Shown here: piece after piece, positions 9,229 to 17,193 of the stretch
How positions within the stretch are numbered: position 1 is the stretch's first letter
Layout: every line of letters begins with the position of its first letter
Assembly (NCBI RefSeq): GCF_018252635.1
Contig: NZ_JAGTXM010000003.1
Span: 496,001 to 560,000 of the forward strand
Source: Citrobacter amalonaticus
GTDB lineage: Bacteria; Pseudomonadota; Gammaproteobacteria; Enterobacterales; Enterobacteriaceae
Direction of reading: 5' to 3'
Length of the DNA stretch: 64,000 nt
Translations under genes and position numbers: made by a program
The notes under the pieces: model-generated
What the model was told of the DNA's origin: nothing
Database searches by the model: none
The model's input: the letters and a program-made list of their open reading frames with translations, nothing else

Positions 9229-10284
9229 TCAAGGAACGAGCACTTCGCCACGCATGATCAACCGTGCCGTTCGCATCAAGGCGGCCTGCGCCACAGAGCC
9301 ATCTTCATTCAGGTGCAGATACACCGTTAATTCGCCGGAAGGATGCTCGATAGACAGGCGTTGTTCAGTGCCACCGGAAAGTTGTGATACGGCGTGAGCG
9401 ACAGAACCTGGCATAACGGCAGCGGTGGCAACGGTGACGGCACCGAGGACGCCAATGGCGGCATGGCAGGTATGAGGGATGAATGTTCTGGTGCAGAGCG
9501 CGCCGCCAGATCGTGCTCTGGCAACCATGCTGATTTTCGGCACCGACTTATTGGCTAAATCAGTGATACCCATTAGCTTGCCGGCTTTCAAACGCAGGTT
9601 TTCAATACGCGCCGCCAGCGCATTATCCGCATTAAGCCGATCTTTCGTTTCATAACCCGTTATCCCCATATCGCTGGCAGCCACAATAATGACCGGCATG
9701 CCGTTATCGATGCAGGTCACACGGATGCCATCAACGACATCACACAGTTGACCCGTGGGGAGTAAGGCGCCGCAGACCGAACCTTCCGTATCAAGAAAAT
9801 TCTGCAACACCGGGGCGGAGGTTCCCGGAACGCCGTCAATACTGACATCCCCTTCGTAACAAGGATGTCCACCGGGTGTTTGTAGCGTCACTTCAGCGAT
9901 CATGTTGGTATTGAGTGTACGGATACGCAGCACCGTTTGATCGCCCTGCGCGGCAATCAGACCCGCCTCCAGCGCCGCCGGACCTGCCGCGGCCAACATG
10001 TTTCCGCAATTGGGCGTGGTATCCACGCGTCTTTCGTTGATGGCGACCTGGGCAAACAAAAAGTTGATATCAGCCTCAGCATCGGGGGCCAGCGAGATAA
10101 TGCCGACTTTACTCGTCAGCGTCGTGGCACCGCCAAGACCATCAATTTGTCTTTCATCAGGAGAGCCCATCACTGACAGAATTAAACGATCGCGTTCGCC
10201 AATATCCTCTGGCAGATCTTTCGCCAGGAAAAACGGTCCTCTTGATGTGCCACCGCGCATAAACCAGCAGGGTAATGTCTTCAT
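9229..10284 (-). CDS. PrpF-family isomerase, probable 4-oxalomesaconate tautomerase (GalD-like)
   Basis: 351 residues of the PrpF/diaminopimelate-epimerase-like fold, with the N-terminal MRGGTSRGPFF motif, GGATTLTSKVGI (Lys59) and TPNCGNMLAA (Cys93), the Lys/Cys acid-base pair of the family. GalD converts the keto and enol forms of 4-oxalomesaconate; the E. coli relative YbhH is uncharacterised or of related function. It is the first structural gene after the LysR regulator, in a probable operon galD-galB-ligI-carrier-galC. The function is assigned from family plus neighbours; alone it could be a methylitaconate or methylaconitate isomerase. Confidence 0.82.
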   Translation of the reverse strand: MKTLPCWFMRGGTSRGPFFLAKDLPEDIGERDRLILSVMGSPDERQIDGLGGATTLTSKVGIISLAPDAEADINFLFAQVAINERRVDTTPNCGNMLAAAGPAALEAGLIAAQGDQTVLRIRTLNTNMIAEVTLQTPGGHPCYEGDVSIDGVPGTSAPVLQNFLDTEGSVCGALLPTGQLCDVVDGIRVTCIDNGMPVIIVAASDMGITGYETKDRLNADNALAARIENLRLKAGKLMGITDLANKSVPKISMVARARSGGALCTRTFIPHTCHAAIGVLGAVTVATAAVMPGSVAHAVSQLSGGTEQRLSIEHPSGELTVYLHLNEDGSVAQAALMRTARLIMRGEVLVP

Positions 10285-10377
10285 GATCTTCTCGCTTCGT
10301 CATAACCATCAGGTCTGTGAGGACTAAGCTAACAACGAAGATGGCTATGAAAAAGATGCAAACGGTCATAGCTGAAT

Positions 10378-10390
10378 TGCATTTTTTGCA
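10378..10390. promoter_or_regulatory. Candidate LysR-regulator box (T-N11-A dyad)
   Basis: TGCATTTTTTGCA is a 13-base near-perfect dyad of the T-N11-A type bound by LysR regulators. It lies in the 160-bp gap between the LysR gene and the galD-like gene, about 94 bases before the galD-like ATG, where an activator would sit. Confidence 0.45.
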
Positions 10391-10444
10391 TAGAAGTCGG
10401 GAAGCGTGACGTAATGACGATCGCTCTTGTCGACAAGAAAAGAT

Positions 10445-11344
10445 TCAGGATAATCGCTGACTGATAATCCGTTGCTGGAGAAGCAGTTCCATCGTCCGCT
10501 GGGCGAGAGAAGAGAAATGATGCTGGTTCGATGTGGCCAGGATGACACGGTTCAGGATAGGGGGCGTAATGGGCACAGCCGTTAATCCTTCAGGACGGTA
10601 ATCAACTTCCAGTGAATTCGCCGGTAATACTGCGTACCCAAATCCTCTGGACACCAGTCCCAGCATTGAGGGAACCGTGTCAATCTCCAGAACGACATTC
10701 AGGCTGACATCATGACGGGCGCATTCTATTTCGACCAGATTGCGCAGCATTTGCTGTCGGTTCGGGATAATAAGGGGATAGGTGCTGAGTTCACGCAGAG
10801 GAATACTCATGTTGCAGGCAACCGGCGAATGACTCGGCGCAATAAGACATAATTTTTCAGTCCAGAGATGCTGATATTTCAGGCTGCGTTCAGGAGAGGG
10901 GTTATAAAGTATTGCAATATCCAGTTCCCCCAAAATTAAACGTTTTTGCAGCCAGTACGTCAGGTTTTCGGTAATCGCCAGGGAACAGTCAGGAAATTCA
11001 GCAAGAAAATCGGTGACCAGCCCCACGGTTAAGAGTTTCCCCAGTGTAGGAGGCATGCCAACCGTCACTTTGCCCTGGTATATACCATCACCTGTACTCA
11101 ACGCCTGCTCGGCGATTTCAACCTGCCGTAGAATACCTTTGCCGTGCTCCAACAGTTGTCGGCCTTCGGCGGTCAGCGTCACGCCACGACCGTTACGTTT
11201 AAGCAATGTTTTCCCCAGTTCCAGTTCTAACTGACGTACCTGTCGGCTGACCATCGACTGAGATTGATCAAGTGTCTGGGCCGCCTGGCTGAAACTGCTT
11301 TGCTCCGCTACCCGGATAAAACTGCGTAATTTCTTTAAATCCAC
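10445..11344 (-). CDS. LysR-type transcriptional regulator of the PDC cassette
   Basis: 299 residues, standard LysR length. The N-terminal winged helix-turn-helix runs MDLKKLRSFIRVAEQSSFSQ and on through SQSMVSRQVRQLELELG. The rest is the effector-binding domain, where LysR proteins sense a pathway intermediate. It is on the same strand as and 160 bp upstream of the galD-like gene, unlike the divergent layout usual for LysR genes, so it could be co-transcribed or act on a promoter in the gap. GalR of P. putida, which controls gallate genes, belongs to the same family. The effector is unknown; an oxo-acid of the pathway is the simplest guess. Confidence 0.88.
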   Translation of the reverse strand: MDLKKLRSFIRVAEQSSFSQAAQTLDQSQSMVSRQVRQLELELGKTLLKRNGRGVTLTAEGRQLLEHGKGILRQVEIAEQALSTGDGIYQGKVTVGMPPTLGKLLTVGLVTDFLAEFPDCSLAITENLTYWLQKRLILGELDIAILYNPSPERSLKYQHLWTEKLCLIAPSHSPVACNMSIPLRELSTYPLIIPNRQQMLRNLVEIECARHDVSLNVVLEIDTVPSMLGLVSRGFGYAVLPANSLEVDYRPEGLTAVPITPPILNRVILATSNQHHFSSLAQRTMELLLQQRIISQRLS

Positions 11345-11595
11345 ACATCCCTCCTGCGCCGTGTCATCTCATTCTGAATAAGGACAACAGAGGATTAACG
11401 TAAAAAGGTAATCCAGGCAATCGGCTAACATACCTCTGGGCGGAGGTTGCGCCGCTGACAAAAACAGGATTCACCGACGTATCTGACCGTCCTCTGGCTC
11501 CCGGATGGAACCATAATCCCAAACGTGAAGACGTCATCATGTGATCCATCACTGAAACTGACGATCCTCCTGCTTTTGGAAACCATTACACGATC

Positions 11596-11611
11596 TGCGA
11601 TCAAAATCACA
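11596..11611 (+). promoter_or_regulatory. Candidate CRP site upstream of the LacI-cycloisomerase-MFS operon
   Basis: TGCGA-TCAAAA-TCACA differs from the CRP consensus TGTGA-N6-TCACA at one base. Its centre is about 41 bases before the start predicted from the TATATT at 11632-11637, the spacing of a class II CRP-activated promoter. Confidence 0.6.
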
Positions 11612-11631
11612 GACGAACCTTCATCTCTCTG

Positions 11632-11637
11632 TATATT
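11632..11637 (+). promoter_or_regulatory. Probable -10 element of the LacI operon
   Basis: TATATT preceded by TG (TGTATATTT, an extended -10 look). No good -35 is present 17 bases upstream, which fits dependence on CRP. The operator palindrome overlaps its end. Confidence 0.5.
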
Positions 11638-11657
11638 TAGGTAATCGATTACCTAAA
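11636..11657. promoter_or_regulatory. LacI-family operator: 22-bp perfect palindrome
   Basis: TTTAGGTAATC followed directly by its exact reverse complement. LacI/GalR operators are symmetric with a central CG, as here (ATCGAT). It covers the end of the -10 and the expected transcription start and ends 10 bases before the LacI ATG, so the regulator probably represses its own operon. Confidence 0.7.
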
Positions 11658-11667
11658 ATTAAACAAA

Positions 11668-12678
11668 ATGAAAAAGAAATTACTAATAAAAGATGTTGCA
11701 AATATGGCGGGTGTATCAACGGCAACAATCTCTCGTTTTCTTAATGGGAAATATCAGTCTATGAGCGAAACAACCCGTCAGAAGATTGCCAGTACGATCG
11801 AAAGCATTGGTTACCAACCCAATAACATTGCCAGGTCGTTACGTCGACAGGAAAGTAAAACTATCGCCGTCATTATGGCAGATATTTTTAACCCGTACTC
11901 TATGGATGTATTACGTGGTATTGAGGAATATTGCTCGCAGGAAGGATACAAAATATTTATTTGTGATGCGAAAAACTCAGGAACCAGAGAACGTAACTAC
12001 ATTGAAGAGATGGTTAACCGGGGAGTTGATGGCTTTATCCTCAACACTACCGGCGAAAACGATCTTTTTATTAAGGGAATTTCTTTAGAACACCCTGTTG
12101 TATTAATCGGCAGAAAGATAAAAAACAGCAACATCAGCAGTGTCGCGGCAGATAACGCCCAGGGGGTTAAGCTTGCCCTTGAACATCTGCTGAATACGCA
12201 TTGCAGTCGTGTCAGTTATTTAACACCAACACCAGGGAATGTTTCACCACGTATTGAAAGAGTTGACACTTTCGAACGTTTTGCCGCATTAAGCGCTTAT
12301 TCGCATATTGCCTTTGAATGCATCCAGTTCGATGTAGTCGATCGCGAACACGTGACAAAAGCACTGGAAACGTTGACTCCTCGTTCCTCACCCAACCATA
12401 CCATCATCACTGGGAACGGGTTGCTGTCACTGTATGTGGTGCAGGCGGCCAAAGCGCTAAGTAAGCGGATCCCGGAGGATTTCTCGCTGATCGGTTTTGA
12501 CGAGACCGAATGGTCGGAGATCCTCAAAAACCCGCTGACTGTCGTGGCGCAACCAACCTATGACATTGGCAGTACCGCAGCGAAAAAAATAATCACAACG
12601 CTCAGAAAAGAAAATGAAAGCAATCAAGAAAGGATCACTCTCTTGCCATTTTCACTGATTGTCAGAGAAACCGCCTGA
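11668..12678 (+). CDS. LacI-family repressor of the cycloisomerase/MFS cassette
   Basis: 336 residues. The LacI helix-turn-helix is clear (IKDVANMAGVSTATISRFLN) with the hinge helix YQPNNIARSLR, followed by the periplasmic-binding-protein-like sensor domain (KTIAVIMADIFNPYSMDVLR and on). First gene of a three-gene operon: the enolase-superfamily gene follows 16 bases after it. The start at 11668 has no recognisable ribosome site; the leader (about 24 nt) is AT-rich, so translation may be weak. The first third is AT-richer than nearby core genes, consistent with transfer. The effector is probably the pathway substrate or a phosphorylated or lactone form; it cannot be named from sequence. Confidence 0.88.
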   Translation: MKKKLLIKDVANMAGVSTATISRFLNGKYQSMSETTRQKIASTIESIGYQPNNIARSLRRQESKTIAVIMADIFNPYSMDVLRGIEEYCSQEGYKIFICDAKNSGTRERNYIEEMVNRGVDGFILNTTGENDLFIKGISLEHPVVLIGRKIKNSNISSVAADNAQGVKLALEHLLNTHCSRVSYLTPTPGNVSPRIERVDTFERFAALSAYSHIAFECIQFDVVDREHVTKALETLTPRSSPNHTIITGNGLLSLYVVQAAKALSKRIPEDFSLIGFDETEWSEILKNPLTVVAQPTYDIGSTAAKKIITTLRKENESNQERITLLPFSLIVRETA

Positions 12679-12694
12679 CGGATGAGAGGATATT

Positions 12695-13819
12695 ATGAAA
12701 ATTAGATCAATCAATACCCGGGTAATTACTGACGAATTGCCAGAGAAATTTGGCATGTCGCAATGGTTCTGGAATAAACGAGCAATATGCATCGTTGAAG
12801 TCGAAACCGATGAAGGTATCACTGGTTGGGGTGAATGTTTTGGCCCAGCACAGGCGAATGCCGCGCTGATTAACGAGCTATTCGCACCGTTATTAAAAGG
12901 TAAAAACCCGCTACAACGCCGAATAATATGGGAAGAGATGTACAATCGCACGCGGGAGTTTGGCAGAAAAGGGATTGCCATTACCGCATTATCAGGAATT
13001 GATATTGCGCTGTGGGATATTTTTGGCAAAACCACCGGTAAACCCATTGCTGAACTGCTGGGTGCCGATCTTGAAACACCGATTACAGCTTACGCTTCCA
13101 GCTTTTATTATTCGCCCACGGATGATTTCCAGCAAATTGCAATAGATGCCAGAAGCGGCCTGGATGAAGGCTATCAACATTTTAAAATGAAAGTTGGCGC
13201 CCTGACGCTGCCAGAAGATATAAAGCGCGTTGCTCGCGTGCGCGAACTCATTGGCCCTGACGCTACACTCGCCGTGGATGCTAACCGTGCCTATACCACA
13301 CATGAAGCGCTGAAATTCGCCCAGACGATTGAGCAATATGACATTAGCTGGTTTGAAGAACCGATCTTACCCGACGATACGGCGGCCTATCACCAACTTA
13401 AACAACAGTTCCCGATAAAACTCGCGGCAGGGGAATCAGAATTCACCCGTTTCGGTTTCCGTCGTTTCCTTGAGGCCGATTGCGTAGATATCGCGCAACC
13501 TGACGTCGCCGCCTGCGGCGGTATCAGCGAAATCCTTAATATCGCCGCCCTTTCCACTGCATATGGCGTTGAGTGCTATCCGCATCAGTGGGGATCAGGC
13601 ATCTCGTTAGCGGCCACGCTGCACGTGATGGCGGCGCTACCCGCCGCAGTGCCACGGATGGCCAAAGAGCCGGCACGGCTGGAGCTTGATCGCGCACCCA
13701 ATATTTTCCGTGACAAGTTAACCGATCTGGATATTGGTCCAGTCATGTCCGTGCCTGATAAACCTGGGCTGGGTATCGAGATCGATCCTGACATGCTTGA
13801 CCATTACGCGCTGAAATAA
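12695..13819 (+). CDS. Enolase-superfamily enzyme, galactarolactone/anhydrogalactonate cycloisomerase-like
   Basis: 374 residues of the mandelate racemase subgroup. Catalytic residues can all be placed: KMK with Lys164 and Lys166, metal ligands Asp195 (VDANRAY), Glu221 (WFEEP) and Glu247 (AAGESE), and the Asp270/His297 dyad (QPD and YPHQWGSG). The N-terminal capping part WGECFGPAQANAA and TALSGIDIALWDIFGK closely resembles Agrobacterium D-galactarolactone cycloisomerase as I recall it, and the related 3,6-anhydro-L-galactonate cycloisomerases. Such enzymes remove the proton alpha to a carboxylate and open or isomerise a ring; a dehydratase of an acid sugar is the alternative. It lies between a LacI regulator and an ACS-type carrier, the usual layout for acid-sugar use. 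A gagagga ribosome site precedes the ATG. Confidence 0.8.
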   Translation: MKIRSINTRVITDELPEKFGMSQWFWNKRAICIVEVETDEGITGWGECFGPAQANAALINELFAPLLKGKNPLQRRIIWEEMYNRTREFGRKGIAITALSGIDIALWDIFGKTTGKPIAELLGADLETPITAYASSFYYSPTDDFQQIAIDARSGLDEGYQHFKMKVGALTLPEDIKRVARVRELIGPDATLAVDANRAYTTHEALKFAQTIEQYDISWFEEPILPDDTAAYHQLKQQFPIKLAAGESEFTRFGFRRFLEADCVDIAQPDVAACGGISEILNIAALSTAYGVECYPHQWGSGISLAATLHVMAALPAAVPRMAKEPARLELDRAPNIFRDKLTDLDIGPVMSVPDKPGLGIEIDPDMLDHYALK

Positions 13820-13831
13820 AAGGTAGAGAAA

Positions 13832-15055
13832 ATGTTTAAATCAAAATGGTTCAGAATTGGCGTCACGCTGATGGTAGGGCTATTTGTTGCCTACCTTGAT
13901 CGTTCAAACCTCTCTATCGCGCTGCCGGGCATGGAGAAAGAACTCGGCATTGATGGCGCAGCAACAAAGAGCCTCGCTTTAACGGGGTTTCTGATTGGCT
14001 ATGCGCTGGCTAACTTTTTTGGCGGATTTCTGGCGAACCGTTTGAATCCCAAAATTACCATTGTCACGATGGTGTTCCTGTGGTCAGTAGTACAGATTAT
14101 GACCGCATGGATCACCTCAGCAGCGCTACTGATTGCATTCCGTATTATTCTGGGTATTGCCGAAGGCATTTACTGGCCACAGCAGTTTCGCTTCGCCAGG
14201 GCCTGGTTTAATAAAGATGAAATCACGCGCGGCACAAACCTGATCCAGTTTTACGGTCAATTCCTGGCGCTGAGTCTGGGCTTTATCATTCTGACCCCGA
14301 TCTTCGATCACCTCGGCTGGAAATGGGTGTTTTACATTACTGGTGGCATGGGTGTCTTTATTGTGGTGCCAATGTTCCTCGCATTCCTGAAAAACAGCCC
14401 GGACAAGGCTTCTGCTCCAGACGAACCAGCGGAAGAACCGGAACCCGCTGGGGGTAAAATAAGCTTCAGCGATCTCGGCGGCGCACCGTTCCTGCTGTTG
14501 GTGTTCAGCTATTTTGCTAATGGCATGCTGTTCTGGGGGATCACACTGTTCATTCCAATGGCAGTGCTGTCACTGGGTTTCAGCGGATTTTCACAGGGTG
14601 TAGCAAGCGCGCTACCTTATTTTCTGGCAATTCTGCTGGCGATCCCGGTGTCGTGGTACAGTGATAAAACGCAAAAACGGGGGCTCATTGCTGCCTGCGG
14701 GCTTGGCTCAGCAGGGCTGTTTTTAATCGCATTGCCATTTATCGACAGCCCGTTAGGCAAACTGGCGCTCATCACCTTAGCCATTGCCTGGTTCACCAGT
14801 TGCTACACCACCAATATCTGGTCAATTATCACTTCCAGCGTGAAGAAATCAGCGGTGGGACCTGCGGCAGGGGTAATAAACGGTGTGGGAGCGGGTCTCG
14901 GAGGAACGACGGCCGGGTTTGTTGTACAGTATCTGCAATCCTGGAGCGGATCGTATGTACCAGGGTTCACGGTACTTGGCGTTGTCGCAATCCTGGGCGG
15001 TCTCAGCGTTTACACCTACAGCCGGATTATAGCGGCGCGTCTGGTTATAGCATAA
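13832..15055 (+). CDS. MFS carrier, anion:cation symporter (ACS) type
   Basis: 407 residues with about 12 membrane segments and a charged central loop (about 190-210, SPDKASAPDEPAEEPEPAGG). The first helix ends YLDRSNLSIALPGMEKELG, the signature of the ACS branch of the major facilitator superfamily, which includes the hexuronate, glucarate and galactonate carriers. Starts 12 bases after the cycloisomerase-like gene behind aaaggtagag. It is the likely importer of the acid sugar or lactone handled by that enzyme; the substrate is inferred. A strong terminator follows. Confidence 0.85.
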   Translation: MFKSKWFRIGVTLMVGLFVAYLDRSNLSIALPGMEKELGIDGAATKSLALTGFLIGYALANFFGGFLANRLNPKITIVTMVFLWSVVQIMTAWITSAALLIAFRIILGIAEGIYWPQQFRFARAWFNKDEITRGTNLIQFYGQFLALSLGFIILTPIFDHLGWKWVFYITGGMGVFIVVPMFLAFLKNSPDKASAPDEPAEEPEPAGGKISFSDLGGAPFLLLVFSYFANGMLFWGITLFIPMAVLSLGFSGFSQGVASALPYFLAILLAIPVSWYSDKTQKRGLIAACGLGSAGLFLIALPFIDSPLGKLALITLAIAWFTSCYTTNIWSIITSSVKKSAVGPAAGVINGVGAGLGGTTAGFVVQYLQSWSGSYVPGFTVLGVVAILGGLSVYTYSRIIAARLVIA

Positions 15056-15068
15056 TTGTAGAAACATA

Positions 15069-15110
15069 AAGCGGCAGTCGTGATACCACGACTGCCGCTT
15101 ATTTCTTTTC
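15069..15110 (+). terminator. Intrinsic terminator after the MFS gene
   Basis: A 14-base arm AAGCGGCAGTCGTG, loop ATAC, exact return arm CACGACTGCCGCTT, then a T-rich tail (ATTTCTTTTC). It closes the plus-strand accessory operon. Confidence 0.8.
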
Positions 15111-15162
15111 AGAACGCTCCGGATTCACGACGTTCTCTGCAAAGAAGGCAGATTTTAGATAC

Positions 15163-15193
15163 AAAAAAGGGCATCAGTTGATGTCCTTTTTTT
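15163..15193 (-). terminator. Intrinsic terminator of the secG-leuU transcript
   Basis: On the minus strand AAAAAAAGGACATCAACTGATGCCC is followed by TTTTTT: stem GGACATCA/TGATGCCC with one G-T pair. Seven A on one side and six T on the other make it potentially bidirectional. It lies six bases beyond the leuU 3' end. Confidence 0.75.
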
Positions 15194-15198
15194 GAATA

Positions 15199-15217
15199 TT
15201 GGTACCGAGGACGGGAC
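15199..15217. repeat. 19-bp direct repeat at the leuU 3' end
   Basis: Second copy of ttggtaccgaggacgggac, formed by the leuU 3' end (CCA, acceptor and part of the T arm). See the copy at 2835-2853. tRNA 3' ends are common integration sites, but no integrase gene is visible between the copies. Confidence 0.75.
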
Positions 15218-15286
15218 TTGAACCCGTAAGCCCTATTGGGCACTACCACCTCAAGGTAGCGTGTCTACCAATTCCACCACCTCGGC
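15200..15286 (-). tRNA. leuU: tRNA-Leu (GAG)
   Basis: 87 nt on the minus strand starting GCCGAGGTGGTGGAATTGGT, with a long variable arm (TGCCCAATAGGGCT region) and ending CCTCGGTACCA with encoded CCA. The GAG anticodon lies at 15250-15252 and reads CUC/CUU. It lies downstream of secG on the same strand, as in E. coli. Its 3' 18 bases, with one flanking base, recur at 2835-2853. Confidence 0.97.
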
Positions 15287-15295
15287 ACAGAAATC

Positions 15296-15628
15296 TTAGT
15301 GCGGGATATCGCTGGTCGGCTTAGCCGGAGCAGCAGGCTGAGTTTGCTCGGTTTTCGCCGGCGCGCTCAAATTTTCCCACTCACTTCCTTTATTGGTTTT
15401 ATTGCTGTTGATATTGCCCAGCACCAGACTGATGATAAAGAACAACGTCGCCAGTACAGCCGTCATACGGGTCATGAAGTTACCAGAACCACTTGAACCA
15501 AACAGCGTAGCGGAAGCGCCTGCTCCGAAGGAGGCTCCCATATCAGCGCCTTTACCTTGCTGCAGCATAATCAAGCCCACAAGGCCAATTGCCACAATAA
15601 GGAAAACTACCAAAAGAGCTTCGTACAT
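15296..15628 (-). CDS. secG: Preprotein translocase subunit SecG
   Basis: 110 residues, nearly identical to E. coli SecG. Two membrane helices (about 3-20 and 52-72) joined by a Gly/Ser-rich cytoplasmic loop, GADMGASFGAGASATLFGSSG, then a polar tail ending TSDIPH. SecG joins SecY and SecE and eases SecA cycling. The ATG at 15628 follows aaggaac; an earlier in-frame start would add 12 residues with no homology. It is followed on the same strand by leuU. Confidence 0.96.
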   Translation of the reverse strand: MYEALLVVFLIVAIGLVGLIMLQQGKGADMGASFGAGASATLFGSSGSGNFMTRMTAVLATLFFIISLVLGNINSNKTNKGSEWENLSAPAKTEQTQPAAPAKPTSDIPH

Positions 15629-15855
15629 AATCAACCTGTTCCTTGCGGAGTTGCCGCATACCAATGCTTCTAACCAATAAAGCGGGATAACTTACTGTTT
15701 CCCACTGAAGCGGGTGTGAATACTAACCAAAGCGAATGACCTTCGCAAGGGCAATTTTAGTGCATTGTACCAACTGCGGAAAAAAACAGCAAAAGCCGGG
15801 TTTCCCTTTCATAAAAAGGCAGCAAATGCCGCCTTTTTATGCAGTTAAGTCTGTG

Positions 15856-17193
15856 TTACACCGCTTTGACCGCATCCGCGATTCGATGGGCAAACTCGGT
15901 CACCTGCGCTTCATCTTCACCTTCTACCATCACGCGGATCAGCGGCTCGGTACCCGATTTACGCAGCAGCACACGGCCACGGCTACCCAGCGAGGATTCC
16001 ACTTCTGCGGTGACCGCTTTCACGGTGTCATTTTCCAGCGGATCGCCGCTGCCGGCGGTGTAACGCACATTCACCAGAATCTGCGGGAACATTTTCATGC
16101 CGCTGCACAGATCGTGAAGGCTCATATGGTTACGCACCATCGCGGCAACCACCTGCAGCCCGGCAACAATGCCGTCGCCGGTGGTGGTTTTATCCAGCAA
16201 AATGACATGGCCGGAGTTTTCCGCTCCGATACGCCAGCCTTTTTCCTGCATTTTTTCCAGCACGTAGCGGTCACCCACTTTCGCACGGGTAAACGGAATG
16301 CCCAGTTGCTTGAGCGCCAGTTCCAGCCCCATGTTACTCATCAGCGTCCCGACCGCGCCACCACGCAGTTGTCCCTGACGCAGCGCTTCACGCGCGATGA
16401 TATACATGATCTGATCGCCATCGACTTTATTACCCTGGTGGTCAACCATGATCACGCGATCGCCGTCGCCATCCAGCGCAATACCCAGATCGGCTTTTTC
16501 CGCGACCACGCGGGCCTGCAAAGCACGTACATCGGTGGCACCGACTTCTTCGTTAATGTTTACGCCATTCGGCTCGCAGCCAATAGTAATCACCTTCGCA
16601 CCCAGTTCACGCAGTACGTTCGGTGCAATGTGGTAGGTCGCCCCGTTGGCGCAATCCACCACGATTTTTAGTTCGTTCAGGCTCAATTCGTTCGGGAATG
16701 TGCCTTTGCAAAACTCAATATAGCGCCCCGCCGCGTCGACTATACGGCTGGCTTTACCGAGTTCAGCGGAATCTACACAGGTGATCTCTTTTTCCATCTC
16801 CGCTTCAATGGCTTCTTCAACGGCGTCCGGCAGTTTAGTGCCGTCGATGGAGAAGAATTTAATCCCGTTGTCATAGAACGGGTTATGCGACGCGGAGATA
16901 ACGATGCCGGCTTCTGCACGGAAAGTACGTGTCAGGTAAGCCACCGCAGGCGTCGGCATTGGCCCCGTAAAGGAGGCGGACAACCCTGCCGCCGCCAGAC
17001 CAGCTTCAAGCGCTGACTCCAGCATGTAACCGGAAATACGGGTGTCTTTGCCGATGATGATTTTACGCGAGCCGTGGCGCGCCAGGACTTTACCGGCCGC
17101 CCAGCCCAACTTCAGTACAAAATCAGGCGTAATCGGCGCATCGCCGACGCGACCACGGATCCCATCGGTGCCAAAATATTTACGGTTACTCAT
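15856..17193 (-). CDS. glmM: Phosphoglucosamine mutase
   Basis: 445 residues, same as E. coli GlmM. It converts glucosamine-6-phosphate to glucosamine-1-phosphate for UDP-GlcNAc, feeding peptidoglycan and lipid A. The phosphoserine loop [13 protein letters not shown] is present around residue 102, with the metal loop DGDGDR and the sugar loop AENSGH. The start at 17193 gives [17 protein letters not shown]; the folP stop overlaps this start by eight bases, so the two are translationally linked. Confidence 0.97.
   Translation of the reverse strand: MSNRKYFGTDGIRGRVGDAPITPDFVLKLGWAAGKVLARHGSRKIIIGKDTRISGYMLESALEAGLAAAGLSASFTGPMPTPAVAYLTRTFRAEAGIVISASHNPFYDNGIKFFSIDGTKLPDAVEEAIEAEMEKEITCVDSAELGKASRIVDAAGRYIEFCKGTFPNELSLNELKIVVDCANGATYHIAPNVLRELGAKVITIGCEPNGVNINEEVGATDVRALQARVVAEKADLGIALDGDGDRVIMVDHQGNKVDGDQIMYIIAREALRQGQLRGGAVGTLMSNMGLELALKQLGIPFTRAKVGDRYVLEKMQEKGWRIGAENSGHVILLDKTTTGDGIVAGLQVVAAMVRNHMSLHDLCSGMKMFPQILVNVRYTAGSGDPLENDTVKAVTAEVESSLGSRGRVLLRKSGTEPLIRVMVEGEDEAQVTEFAHRIADAVKAV

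Larger units (their letters stand above)
11345..11667. other. Divergent control region between the LysR and LacI genes
   Basis: This 323-bp gap carries the promoters of the two opposing accessory cassettes. On the LacI side there is a CRP-like site (11596-11611), a TATATT -10 (11632-11637) and a 22-bp perfect palindrome (11636-11657). I see no gene in the rest. A possible LysR promoter lies near 11360-11450 but no convincing -35/-10 pair stands out. Confidence 0.6.
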
